NCBI GenBank assembly: GCA_903878085.1
Contig: CAIRGJ010000055.1
Span: forward strand, 62,001-126,000
Direction: 5' to 3'
DNA from: an uncultured Hyphomicrobiales bacterium
GTDB taxonomy: Bacteria; Pseudomonadota; Alphaproteobacteria; Rhizobiales; Xanthobacteraceae
Length of the DNA stretch: 64,000 nucleotides
A program made the position numbers and the translations under genes. A model generated the notes under the pieces. The model did no database searches. It saw only the letters and a program-made list of their open reading frames with translations, and was not told the DNA's origin. Each line of letters starts with the position of its first letter. Position 1 is the first letter of the stretch. Of the stretch, positions 53,567 to 61,106 are shown in pieces.

Positions 53567-53675
53567 ACGGCCAGAGGCGGGTCGCTTGAAACAGGAACAC
53601 ATTCAGGGGGCAGGGGATTGAGTGAATCGCTGCGGCCTGCGCGTGGTTAGCGGGGGCGCTTGGAAGGCTTGGCGT

Positions 53676-53864
53676 TCATTTCGCGTAACCTTGGGACCGC
53701 AGCCAAGCTATTTTGCGGCTTCCATTCATCCAATCGTCAATGTCGGCCTTGCTCGTAAGACCCGCGATATAGCGAATTTCCGCCCCCGGGCAGTGAGCCT
53801 CGATTTGCCAGTCGCCTTCGGCGATTCGCTTGGGATGGAAGATGATACGAGGGCTTTTGCTCAT
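53676..53864 (-). CDS. Small conserved hypothetical protein
   Basis: The 62-residue protein begins MSKSPRIIFHPKRIAEGDWQ and ends DDWMNGSRKIAWLRSQGYAK. The balanced composition and ordered hydrophobic pattern look like a real protein, and I recall similar small Rhizobiales proteins, though this was not checked. There is no signal peptide or known motif. An in-frame ATG 27 bp upstream is possible. It stands alone on the minus strand, upstream of the 53.5-kb promoter region. Confidence 0.6.
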   Translation of the reverse strand: MSKSPRIIFHPKRIAEGDWQIEAHCPGAEIRYIAGLTSKADIDDWMNGSRKIAWLRSQGYAK

Positions 53865-54012
53865 CGGGGCAATATGCCCTTGATTCCCCAAGGCCGCTAG
53901 GTCGGGGCAGGCGGCCTCTTATCAAGCTGACCTACGACCCAACGGCCGGCCGGCTTAAAATCCGTTGCGGCCGAAGCGGAATGACGGCTCAGGCTTAACT
54001 CACTGTTTATGA

Positions 54013-54018
54013 TATAAT
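54013..54018 (+). promoter_or_regulatory. Perfect -10 hexamer ahead of the Flp pilin gene
   Basis: TATAAT lies in an AT-rich patch about 125 bp before the pilin ATG. The -35 region is poor, so an activator may be needed. Confidence 0.35.
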
Positions 54019-54141
54019 TTTTTGAATTGGTAAGGGGCGCCGCCTATATCGGGGCAGTGCGCGGCAGAAGCTCGCGCCGCTTCCTTGACCATCCAGAAGG
54101 ATATCCACTCGAGCCCCCGGCGGGCGACGGGAGATATCGCA

Positions 54142-54306
54142 ATGCGCTGCCAGCTTGCGCGCTTTTTCAAAGACGAATCCGGCGCGACCGCCATCGAGTA
54201 TGGCTTGGTCGCGGCCGGCATTTCCCTTGCCATCATTTCCGTCATCAACGGCCTCGGCACCGGACTAAACGGGAAATTCAAATCCATTTCGACGCAGCTC
54301 AAGTAG
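54142..54306 (+). CDS. Flp/Fap-type pilin subunit
   Basis: The 54-residue Flp prepilin has the family's processing and assembly region, FFKDESGATAIEYGLVAAGI, where cleavage follows the glycine and Glu/Tyr adjoin it. One hydrophobic helix follows. Flp pilins form the fibre of Tad adhesion pili. GGGAG eight bases before this ATG decides it over one 57 bp upstream. No cpa/tad assembly genes are in the window, so the assembly machine must be elsewhere. A strong terminator follows. Confidence 0.92.
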   Translation: MRCQLARFFKDESGATAIEYGLVAAGISLAIISVINGLGTGLNGKFKSISTQLK

Positions 54307-54354
54307 CGCGCCGATAGCAATTGCCGGGATTATTGTCTGAGCCCCGGCAAGACG

Positions 54355-54392
54355 AAAAAGCCCCGGCGCAATTGTGCCGGGGCTTTTTTTTT
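54355..54392. terminator. Strong rho-independent terminator after the pilin gene
   Basis: AGCCCCGGC (54359-54367) pairs with GCCGGGGCT (54376-54384), with A-runs on the left and eight or more T on the right. It can act in both directions, also ending the minus-strand genes beyond. Confidence 0.93.
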
Positions 54393-54403
54393 AATCAGCC
54401 CGG

Positions 54404-54574
54404 TCAATCGCGCGGTTGCTTTGGTGCGGCGGCGTCCGAATCCGTCGCGGTCTTTTCCGCCGCCTTTGCGCTCTTGTCCTCCGACGCGCCGCAGGCCGGC
54501 ATCGGCGTACCGGGCATCAGCGTCTGCCAAAGCTTCTTGAAATCGGCGTCGGGTTTGCAGGAGCGCGTGGCCAT
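54404..54574 (-). CDS. Doubtful small protein downstream of the CDF gene
   Basis: A 56-residue frame starting MATRSCKPDADFKKLWQTLM has a Lys/Ala/Asp-rich tail. It lies 41 bp after the CDF exporter on the same strand and just before the terminator. No ribosome-binding site is clear and no motif is recognised. It may be real or chance. Confidence 0.3.
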   Translation of the reverse strand: MATRSCKPDADFKKLWQTLMPGTPMPACGASEDKSAKAAEKTATDSDAAAPKQPRD

Positions 54575-54615
54575 GACCGAAATATGGCGCGTCGGCGAAC
54601 GCCGCGCCAGAGGCT

Positions 54616-55602
54616 TCACACCACGTGCGCCGGCGCCAGCGGGCAGGGGCCGGCATCGGCGAGTTCGATCTGGAATGTCGGGTGTCTGATTTTGAAGCGG
54701 TGCTCCAACTCGTCCGACACGCGCGCGATGAAGGCGTCGCCGGGATGGCCTTGCGGCATCACAAGATGACACGTCAGCGCATTCTCGGTGGTGCTCATCG
54801 CCCAGATGTGCAGATCGTGGATGCTGGCGACGCCGGGCAAGGTTTCGAGATAGCCGCAAACGTCGGACGGTTCGATCGCCGGCGGCACGGCGTTCATCGT
54901 CAGTTGCAGCGACTCGCGCAGCAGCGCCCACGAGCCACAGACGATGACGGCCGAGACCACCAGGCTCATCAGCGGATCGACCCAGTTCCAGCCGAACAGA
55001 AGAATGATGGCGCCGGCCAGCACCACGGCGGCGCTGACCGCGGCGTCGGCAACCAGATGCAGGAACGCACCGCGCACATTGAGATCGCCCTTGCGCCCGG
55101 CCATCAGGAACCAGGCCGACACGCCGTTGATGGCGATGCCCAGCGCTGCGACCACCATGACGGTGAATCCTGCGACCTCGCCGGGATCGGCGAAGCGCCG
55201 GATGGCTTCCCAGGCAATGGCGCCGGTGGTCACCAGCATCATCACCGCGTTGATCAGCGCCGAGAGAATGGACGCCGAACGCAGGCCGTAGGTGAAGCGT
55301 TCGGTCGGCAGCCTTCGTCCCAGAACATGCGCGCCCCAGGCCAGCAGCAAAGCCAGCGCATCGCCGAAATTGTGGCCGGCATCGGCCAACAAGGCGATGG
55401 AATGCGCCGACAGGCCGTAGATCACCTGCACCACGACCAGCGCTAAATTCAGCAGCGTTGCCACGGCAAAGGCACCGCCGAAATCCGCCGGGATATGGAC
55501 GTGGCCATATCCGTGGTCGTCGTCGTGCGCGTGGTCATGGTTGTGCGCAGCATCGTGATGCGCGTGATCGTGGTCGGCGTGATCGTGGTGGTCGTGTGCC
55601 AT
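54616..55602 (-). CDS. CDF-family divalent metal (zinc/cobalt) exporter
   Basis: The 328-residue protein has a His/Asp-rich N-terminal tail of about 37 residues, six transmembrane helices and a C-terminal cytoplasmic domain. Metal-site motifs are ALLADAGHNFGDALA in helix 2 and HLVADAAVSAAVV in helix 5, giving the HD-HD site that favours zinc. The C-terminal domain contains IHDLHIWAMSTTENALTCHL, also family-typical. It exports metal in exchange for protons. Upstream lies a 17-bp tandem repeat. ZitB/CzcD is the closest functional type. Confidence 0.93.
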   Translation of the reverse strand: MAHDHHDHADHDHAHHDAAHNHDHAHDDDHGYGHVHIPADFGGAFAVATLLNLALVVVQVIYGLSAHSIALLADAGHNFGDALALLLAWGAHVLGRRLPTERFTYGLRSASILSALINAVMMLVTTGAIAWEAIRRFADPGEVAGFTVMVVAALGIAINGVSAWFLMAGRKGDLNVRGAFLHLVADAAVSAAVVLAGAIILLFGWNWVDPLMSLVVSAVIVCGSWALLRESLQLTMNAVPPAIEPSDVCGYLETLPGVASIHDLHIWAMSTTENALTCHLVMPQGHPGDAFIARVSDELEHRFKIRHPTFQIELADAGPCPLAPAHVV

Positions 55603-55639
55603 GACGCGTTATATGGCCGGAACGGGTCCGTTACACAAT

Positions 55640-55673
55640 TACCTGTACTCCACCACTACCTGTACTCCACCAC
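55640..55673. repeat. Tandem 17-bp repeat upstream of the CDF gene
   Basis: TACCTGTACTCCACCAC occurs twice in a row (55640-55656 and 55657-55673), 38 bp upstream of the CDF start. It may be a regulator site or a slipped duplication. Confidence 0.85.
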
Positions 55674-55788
55674 CGCTTAAAACCATGCCGCAAAATATCG
55701 CGTACTAATCCACAGCGGCCGTATCAATCGCACGCTGGAACGCGCATGGTAATTGCACAATCTTCATTCAGCAAAGTTCCAGTATCCC

Positions 55789-56037
55789 ATGACGATTCCC
55801 TTCACCCAGCATTTCGACGCCCGGCTGCCCGCGGTGGCGCGCCCGGTGCGCATCACGTCGTTCTACGACGCGCAGGTATTCACACGGCGCTGGGTGATCC
55901 GCGACAAGGATCCGACCTTGAAGGTGCTGCTGCGCAAGCTTGAAAAAGCCAATAGCGCGGTGCTGATTGAAGAGGCGATGGGCACTTTCAAGCAGGAACT
56001 GTCGTCGCGGGCGCTGTTGCCGGTCGAGACGGCGTAG
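55789..56037 (+). CDS. Conserved hypothetical protein, 82 residues
   Basis: The protein begins MTIPFTQHFDARLPAVARPV and has DAQVFTRRWVIRDKDPTLKV followed by a basic amphipathic helix (LLRKLEKANSAVLIEEAM). There is no signal peptide or membrane segment. The ordered helix pattern suggests a real cytosolic protein, but I do not recognise a family. It is convergent with the small membrane protein, 1 bp away. Confidence 0.55.
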   Translation: MTIPFTQHFDARLPAVARPVRITSFYDAQVFTRRWVIRDKDPTLKVLLRKLEKANSAVLIEEAMGTFKQELSSRALLPVETA

Positions 56038-56038
56038 A

Positions 56039-56170
56039 CTAGCGCGTTCCGCGCCGCCGCACGGCCAGCATGATGACCGTGTAAAGCAGCAGCGCTGCGC
56101 CGATCACCGGCATCCAGATCTGGCCGGTCATGCCGAAAAACTGCCAGTCGTGGGTGAGCCATTCGAGCAT
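56039..56170 (-). CDS. Small single-helix membrane protein
   Basis: The 43-residue protein MLEWLTHDWQFFGMTGQIWM continues into one hydrophobic helix, PVIGAALLLYTVIMLAV, and a basic end RRRGTR. This resembles small inner-membrane proteins of Rhizobiales, though none was searched for. A longer in-frame start at 56335 adds a non-conserved-looking tail and is not preferred. The function is unknown. Confidence 0.5.
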   Translation of the reverse strand: MLEWLTHDWQFFGMTGQIWMPVIGAALLLYTVIMLAVRRRGTR

Positions 56171-56437
56171 GGCGGGTATCCGGTGTTGACGTGCACATAT
56201 TAGATTGCGCCTTGAGTCTAACCCCGGCCGTTCCCCGCGCTTCCGTAAATTGCGAATAAAATACGCGAGAGCCGCGGGACCGCGATGGTTAGCGATTGCT
56301 AACGGCATCATTCGTCTTTTGGCGATCAGTTTCACGGTCGGATAAACCGTTGCGGCTACAATTTCCCCGTTGCTCGTTCATGACCACGGCCGGCTGACCG
56401 CAGCGCCTTAAGCCCGCTGCCACCGATGGAGGGACAG

Positions 56438-56731
56438 ATGAATCGCAGCGATGAGATGGAAGCTCCGGTTTTGGCGGCCGCCGAGCCGGTCGAGCGGCGC
56501 AAGATGTCGCGCCATCGCACCCTGAAGGCCGGCAGCATCGTGTTCAATCGCGCCGCCGCCATCGACTGCCGGGTGCGCAATCTGTCTGAGGCGGGGGCCT
56601 TGCTCGAGGTCACCAGCCAGGTGGGCATTCCCGACGAATTCGTGCTGGTGATCGAGTCGGATCACCTGCGGCAGGCCTGCCGGGTGATATGGCGCACTGC
56701 AACACGGCTGGGCGTGGCTTTCGTCGGCTAG
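56438..56731 (+). CDS. PilZ-domain protein (putative c-di-GMP receptor)
   Basis: The 97-residue protein has a PilZ domain with RRKMSRHRTLKAG at the start and the CRVRNLSEAGALLEV motif, which resembles the (D/N)xSxxG of c-di-GMP receptors. The arginine-rich turn supplies the RxxxR-like part. GGAGGG four bases upstream favours the ATG at 56438 over one 12 bp earlier. Short single-domain PilZ proteins often regulate motility or polysaccharide export. The nearest target here is not evident. Confidence 0.82.
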   Translation: MNRSDEMEAPVLAAAEPVERRKMSRHRTLKAGSIVFNRAAAIDCRVRNLSEAGALLEVTSQVGIPDEFVLVIESDHLRQACRVIWRTATRLGVAFVG

Positions 56732-56979
56732 GGCCGGCATCACGCCCGAAATACATCCAAGGCTTTGAATTTACCGGCGCTTTCGCTTCCAACCGGAGCT
56801 ACGGCGCCCAGTCGCAGGCCTGTGGCGGGGCGGCCACACCGGCGGAAATTGTGCCGGAATCGCAACTAGAGTGTGATTCCAGGGGCGCGAATGATTGCCC
56901 GCTGCCTAGAGACTCGTCACGATACCGAGGAAGCCAGCGCCGATCTGCATAAAGGTGCGGCAAGTAGGGGGTCGGTCAT

Positions 56980-58332
56980 ATGTCTTTTCGTAACCTGAAG
57001 TCCGTTTTGTTGGCGTGCAGCGGCGCCGCTGTGTTGCTGGCTGCGACCACCGCCGCAAATGCCGGCGGTTTTGCGTTGCGCGAACAGAGCGCCGCTGGAC
57101 AGGGATCGTCATTCGCCGGCACCGCCGCGGGCGGTGCGCTGTCGTCGATGTACTGGAATCCGGCGACTATGACGCAGTTCGCGGGCAAGGCCTTCGAAGT
57201 GGACGGCACCGCGATCATCCCGAATGCGTCGCAGACCTATAGCACCAGTTCCTTGAACACCTCGCTCGGCGGCTTGATCCCGTCCTTCGCTCAAGGGGTG
57301 AGCAATTCCGGTCAGGCCGCGGCGGTGCCGGCGACCTATTCGAGCTGGCAGCTCACCGACAAGCTGTGGCTCGGCATGTCGGTCAATTCACCCTTCGGTC
57401 TGGCGGTTGCTTTCCCGACCCAGTGGGCCGGCGCCGGCTACGGCCAGAACTCGAGCGTCAGGACCCTCAACGCTTCGCCATCGATCGCCTACAAGTTCAG
57501 CGACATGATCAGCGTCGCCGCCGGTGTGCAGGTCCAGTACATGTCGGTCACTTACAACTTGCTGACTGGCGCGTTCCCGACCAACAACGGCGTCCTTGGC
57601 GGCAGCGGCTACGGCTACGGCTTCACCCTCGGCACCACCATCACGCCGACGCCGACCACCACCATCGGCATCGGCTATCGCTCGGCGATCAATCAGAAGA
57701 TCGACGGCACCCTGGCATTCTCGTCCACGATCGCGGGATCGACGCCGGGCGGCATCAACACCACGCTTAATCTGCCGGATCAGTTGAGCGTCGGCCTGCG
57801 TCAGCGCATCGGCGATCAATTCACGCTGCTCGCCGGCTTCGAGTGGTCCGGCTGGGGCCGCATCGGAACCGCGATCGTCAATACGTCGGCCGGCACGCCG
57901 GCAATGGCCAGCGCCACCGCGGCCATCACGCTGCCGTTCCAGTACAGCAACGGCTCCTTCTATTCGCTCGGCGGCGAATATGCCTGGGATCCGAGAACCA
58001 CGCTGCGCGCCGGTATCGCCTACGAAAAGAGCCCGATCACCGACGGCGTGCGTACGCCGCGCCTGCCCGACAACGACCGTATGTGGTACTCGATCGGCGC
58101 GACCTACAAGTCGCCCGACATCCGCGGGCTGAGCTTCGATGTCGGCTACTCTTACATCGACGTGAAGAACACGCCGATCAACATCAGCGCCACCTCGGGC
58201 AATCCGTGGTTCAACAGCACCGGCACCTATATCGGCTCGGTGTCGTCGAACATCCACATCATCTCGCTCGCGCTGCGCTATCAGTGGGACAACGTAACGC
58301 CGGTGACGCGGACGGCGCTGATTACCAAATAA
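56980..58332 (+). CDS. OmpP1/FadL-family outer-membrane transporter
   Basis: The 450-residue protein has a signal peptide (ending ANA) followed by GGFALREQSAAGQGSSFAGT, the FadL hatch start. NPATMTQF and WLGMSVNSPFGLAVAFPTQW are further FadL motifs. The C-terminal barrel strands end LALRYQWDN. Family members take up long-chain fatty acids or aromatic hydrocarbons. It is a single-gene unit closed by a terminator and followed by an R2 repeat. Confidence 0.92.
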   Translation: MSFRNLKSVLLACSGAAVLLAATTAANAGGFALREQSAAGQGSSFAGTAAGGALSSMYWNPATMTQFAGKAFEVDGTAIIPNASQTYSTSSLNTSLGGLIPSFAQGVSNSGQAAAVPATYSSWQLTDKLWLGMSVNSPFGLAVAFPTQWAGAGYGQNSSVRTLNASPSIAYKFSDMISVAAGVQVQYMSVTYNLLTGAFPTNNGVLGGSGYGYGFTLGTTITPTPTTTIGIGYRSAINQKIDGTLAFSSTIAGSTPGGINTTLNLPDQLSVGLRQRIGDQFTLLAGFEWSGWGRIGTAIVNTSAGTPAMASATAAITLPFQYSNGSFYSLGGEYAWDPRTTLRAGIAYEKSPITDGVRTPRLPDNDRMWYSIGATYKSPDIRGLSFDVGYSYIDVKNTPINISATSGNPWFNSTGTYIGSVSSNIHIISLALRYQWDNVTPVTRTALITK

Positions 58333-58353
58333 GCGCAAGCAAACGCGCCAACG

Positions 58354-58383
58354 AAAAGGCCGGCGGAAACGCCGGCCTTTTTG
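58354..58383 (+). terminator. Rho-independent terminator after the FadL gene
   Basis: AAAAGGCCGGC (58354-58364) pairs with GCCGGCCTTTT from 58371, with a 6-base loop GGAAAC-like and a T-run. Confidence 0.9.
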
Positions 58384-58397
58384 ATTCGCCACACATC

Positions 58398-58488
58398 GCT
58401 CATTCCCGCCCCCGCCTGCGCGGGGGCAGGCTCCAGCGGGAATCCAGCAAGCAAAGGACTGGGTCCCCGCTTTCGCGGGGACGAACGG
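58398..58488 (+). repeat. R2 palindromic repeat, copy A
   Basis: The element begins CGCTCATTCCCGC and ends GGTCCCCGCTTTCGCGGGGA with a short tail. It has two hairpin arms. Copy B at 61011-61099 is the same module in the opposite orientation. Confidence 0.85.
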
Positions 58489-58497
58489 ATTTGGAAT

Positions 58498-59277
58498 CTA
58501 AAACGCGCCGGTAAAGCTGCCGCCGTCGATCAGCAGATTCTGCCCGGTGATGTAGCCGGCCTGCGCCGAGCACAAAAACGCGCAGGCGGCGCCGAATTCT
58601 GCGGGGTCACCAAAACGCCGCGCCGGGATCGTGGCGATGCGGTCGGCGGCGACCTGCGCGATGCTCTTGCCTTTGGCTTCGGCGTGCTTGCTGAGCGTGC
58701 CGCGCAGCCGGTCGGTGTCGAAGGCGCCCGGCAAGATCGAATTGATGGTGACGTTCTTGTCGGCGACGGTGCGGGCGACGCCGGCGACGAAGGCGGTGAG
58801 ACCGGCGCGCGCGCCCGACGACAGATCAAGGCCTGCGATCGGCGCCTTCACCGAACCGGAGGTGATGTTGATAATGCGGCCGAAATGGCGCGACAGCATC
58901 GGCTCGATGGCCTTCTGGATCAACTCGATCGCCACGATCATGTTGGCGGTGACGCCGTCGAGCATCTGCTGGCGCGTCAGTTCGCGGAAATCGCGCAGCG
59001 GCGGGCCGGCATTATTGTTGACCAGGATGTCGGGCTGCGGGCAGGCGGCAAACAGCGCCTTCTGACCCTCGGGCGTGGCGACGTCGGCGATCACCGGGAT
59101 GATCTTGGCGCCGGTCAGGCTGGCGAGTTCCCCCGCGGTGGCGTTGAGCGTCTTGGCGTCGCGGCCGTTGATCACGACCTCGCAGCCGGCTTCGGCCAGC
59201 GCGCGCGCGCAGGCTTTGCCGAGACCACGGCTCGATGCGCAGACGATGGCCTTGCGGCCGGCAATTCCGAGATCCAT
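58498..59277 (-). CDS. Short-chain dehydrogenase/reductase fold protein lacking the Tyr-Lys dyad
   Basis: The 259-residue protein has the SDR nucleotide region AIVCASSRGLGKACARALAE and the NNNAGPPL loop. The INITSGSVKAP serine stretch and the C-terminal ITGQNLLIDGGSFTG also fit. Where classical SDRs have YSASKAGL it reads LSSGARAGLTAF, so both catalytic Tyr and Lys appear replaced. It may therefore be a non-canonical reductase, or a structural or regulatory protein. It is divergent from pmtA. Confidence 0.88.
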   Translation of the reverse strand: MDLGIAGRKAIVCASSRGLGKACARALAEAGCEVVINGRDAKTLNATAGELASLTGAKIIPVIADVATPEGQKALFAACPQPDILVNNNAGPPLRDFRELTRQQMLDGVTANMIVAIELIQKAIEPMLSRHFGRIINITSGSVKAPIAGLDLSSGARAGLTAFVAGVARTVADKNVTINSILPGAFDTDRLRGTLSKHAEAKGKSIAQVAADRIATIPARRFGDPAEFGAACAFLCSAQAGYITGQNLLIDGGSFTGAF

Positions 59278-59414
59278 GGCGGTTCCTCAAGTGTGTGACG
59301 TTTTGTTGACGTGAGTGTTAGTGGCGGCAGCGGGGGCGTCAAGGTCTGTCGCCGAACTGTTGCATTGGCTTGCTACCTCGAACGGATCGGGCAGCAGATC
59401 GATTCGGGGTTCTC

Positions 59415-60098
59415 ATGACACGCACGCAGCCACGCGATCCCAACAGTCAGGTGATGGAAAAGGCCTACGCGCACTGGGCGCCGATCTACGACAGGCTGTG
59501 TGGGCCGATCTTCATCAACGGCCGGCGCGCCGCGGCGCAAGCCGCGAAATTTGCCGCGCGGGAGGCCGGCGGGCAAATTCTCGAAATCGGCGTCGGCACC
59601 GGCCTGTCGTTCGACGACTACGACAATACGACCGAGATCACCGGCATCGACATCTCGGAGCCGATGATCGCGCGGGCGCGCCTGAAGGCGGCGACCGGGC
59701 GCTATCCCTTCGTCAAGGGTCTGGCGGTGATGGACGCGCACAATCTGCGTTTCGAGGACGCGAGCTTCGACTGCGTCGTCGGTCAGTTCGTCATCACGCT
59801 GGTGCAGGACCCCGAGCGCGTGCTCTCCGAATGCGCGCGCGTGGTCAAGCCGGGCGGCCAGATCATTTTGGTCAATCATCTCTATTCCGAGCGCGGCCTC
59901 GCCGCTGCGGTCGAACGTCTGTTGGCGAAAAAAGCGCACGCGGTGGGGCTGCGGCCGGAATTTCCGTTCCAGCGGCTTGCCGATTGGGCCACCGGCCACG
60001 GCGGCGCCGAGCTGATCGAACGGCGCAAGGTCAAGCCGTTCGGGGTCTACACGCTGGTGCGTTTCAAGCGTCTCGAACGGCAAAGCGTTGCGGCGTAA
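59415..60098 (+). CDS. pmtA: Phosphatidylethanolamine N-methyltransferase (PmtA-type)
   Basis: The 227-residue SAM-dependent methyltransferase has AYAHWAPIYDRLCGPIFING and QILEIGVGTGLSFDDYDN, the SAM site. ITGIDISEPMIARARLKAA follows, and NHLYSERGLAAAVE sits in the middle. The set matches the rhizobial PmtA group, which methylates phosphatidylethanolamine to phosphatidylcholine at the membrane. The ATG at 59415 is preferred; a start 45 bp upstream adds an unrelated leader. It is 104 bp ahead of the phosphoesterase gene. Confidence 0.85.
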   Translation: MTRTQPRDPNSQVMEKAYAHWAPIYDRLCGPIFINGRRAAAQAAKFAAREAGGQILEIGVGTGLSFDDYDNTTEITGIDISEPMIARARLKAATGRYPFVKGLAVMDAHNLRFEDASFDCVVGQFVITLVQDPERVLSECARVVKPGGQIILVNHLYSERGLAAAVERLLAKKAHAVGLRPEFPFQRLADWATGHGGAELIERRKVKPFGVYTLVRFKRLERQSVAA

Positions 60099-60202
60099 GC
60101 GTCGATGAGAGTGTTTTTTAGGTAAACACCGCTGTCATAAAACTGAAATCACCCTCTGCTAATGGCTGCGCCCATGATCCCTGAATTGGAAATTGCCCCA
60201 TC

Positions 60203-61000
60203 GTGACGGACCCCGTCCCGAAGCGCTATCGCGCGCTTTTCATCTCCGACGTGCATCTCGGCACGCGCGGATGCCAGGCCGACCGGCTGCTGAACTTCCT
60301 GCGGCACCACGAAGCCGACACGCTCTATCTGGTCGGCGACATTGTCGACGGCTGGGCGCTGCGCTCGTCGTGGTATTGGCCGCAGCCGCACAACGATGTG
60401 GTGCAGAAACTGCTGCGCCAGGCGCGCAAGGGCGCGCGGTTGATCTACATTCCCGGCAACCACGACGAATTTTTGCGCGGCTATTACGGCACGCATTTCG
60501 GCGGTATCGAGGTGGTGGAAAACACCATCCACGAGGGCGCCGACGGCAAGCGCTACCTGGTCGTGCATGGCGACATGTTCGATCTGGTGGTGACGCAAGC
60601 GCGCTGGCTCGCGCTGCTTGGTGACAAAGCTTATGATCTCGCGCTCACGGCCAACCGCTTCTTCAATCTGGCGCGCCGCGTGCTGGGCGCACCCTATTGG
60701 TCGCTGTCGCAATGGGCCAAGCTGAAGGTCAAGAACGCGGTCAACTATATCGGCGCCTTCGAAAAGGCGCTGGCCACCGAGGCTAAGCATCACCAAGTTG
60801 ACGGCGTGATCTGCGGCCATATCCACACCGCCGCCATCCATGACGATTTCGGCCCGCGCTACATCAACTGCGGCGATTGGGTCGAGAGCTGCACCGCGAT
60901 CGGCGAGCGCGACGACGGCCAGTTCGAGATCATCACCTGGACCAAGACCGGCGACGAGATCGAGCCGCCGCAGCTGACAGCGCAGTCGAAGGCGGCGTGA
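60203..61000 (+). CDS. LpxH-like metallophosphoesterase
   Basis: The 265-residue calcineurin-like phosphoesterase has its metal motifs in order: FISDVHLGTRGCQA, YLVGDIVDGW, IPGNHDEFLRG, VVHGDMFD and GHIHTAAI. It resembles UDP-2,3-diacylglucosamine diphosphatase. However, alphaproteobacteria usually use LpxI for that step, so this may act on another lipid or sugar phosphate. The start is GTG. It is followed by an R2 repeat and a GT1 gene, a pairing that suggests joint glycolipid metabolism. Confidence 0.87.
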   Translation: MTDPVPKRYRALFISDVHLGTRGCQADRLLNFLRHHEADTLYLVGDIVDGWALRSSWYWPQPHNDVVQKLLRQARKGARLIYIPGNHDEFLRGYYGTHFGGIEVVENTIHEGADGKRYLVVHGDMFDLVVTQARWLALLGDKAYDLALTANRFFNLARRVLGAPYWSLSQWAKLKVKNAVNYIGAFEKALATEAKHHQVDGVICGHIHTAAIHDDFGPRYINCGDWVESCTAIGERDDGQFEIITWTKTGDEIEPPQLTAQSKAA

Positions 61001-61010
61001 GTGCCATCAG

Positions 61011-61099
61011 CCGCTCGTCCCCGCGAAAGCGGGGCCCCAGGGCGACAAGCACTTCAAGTTTGAAAGCTCTGGATTCCCGCTTTCGCGGGAATGAGCGGG
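61011..61099 (-). repeat. R2 palindromic repeat, copy B (inverted)
   Basis: On the minus strand this reads CGCTCATTCCCGC to GGGGACGAGCGG, matching copy A at 58398-58488. It fills the gap between the phosphoesterase and GT1 genes. Confidence 0.85.
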
Positions 61100-61106
61100 A
61101 GACAAA

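Larger units (their letters stand above)
52916..53675. other. Long gene-free region
   Basis: No coding frame here has a family motif or a ribosome-binding site. It holds a G-run tract (52982-53009), a 15-bp triple repeat (53004-53048), a series of strong hairpins and a near-consensus minus-strand promoter at 53537-53566. Those parts are listed separately. Confidence 0.6.

Noticed and set aside
53240..53600. Several open frames of 60-97 codons in the structured region.
   Set aside because: None has a ribosome-binding site or a recognisable family; frames on both strands follow hairpin-rich DNA. Such regions are often misannotated.
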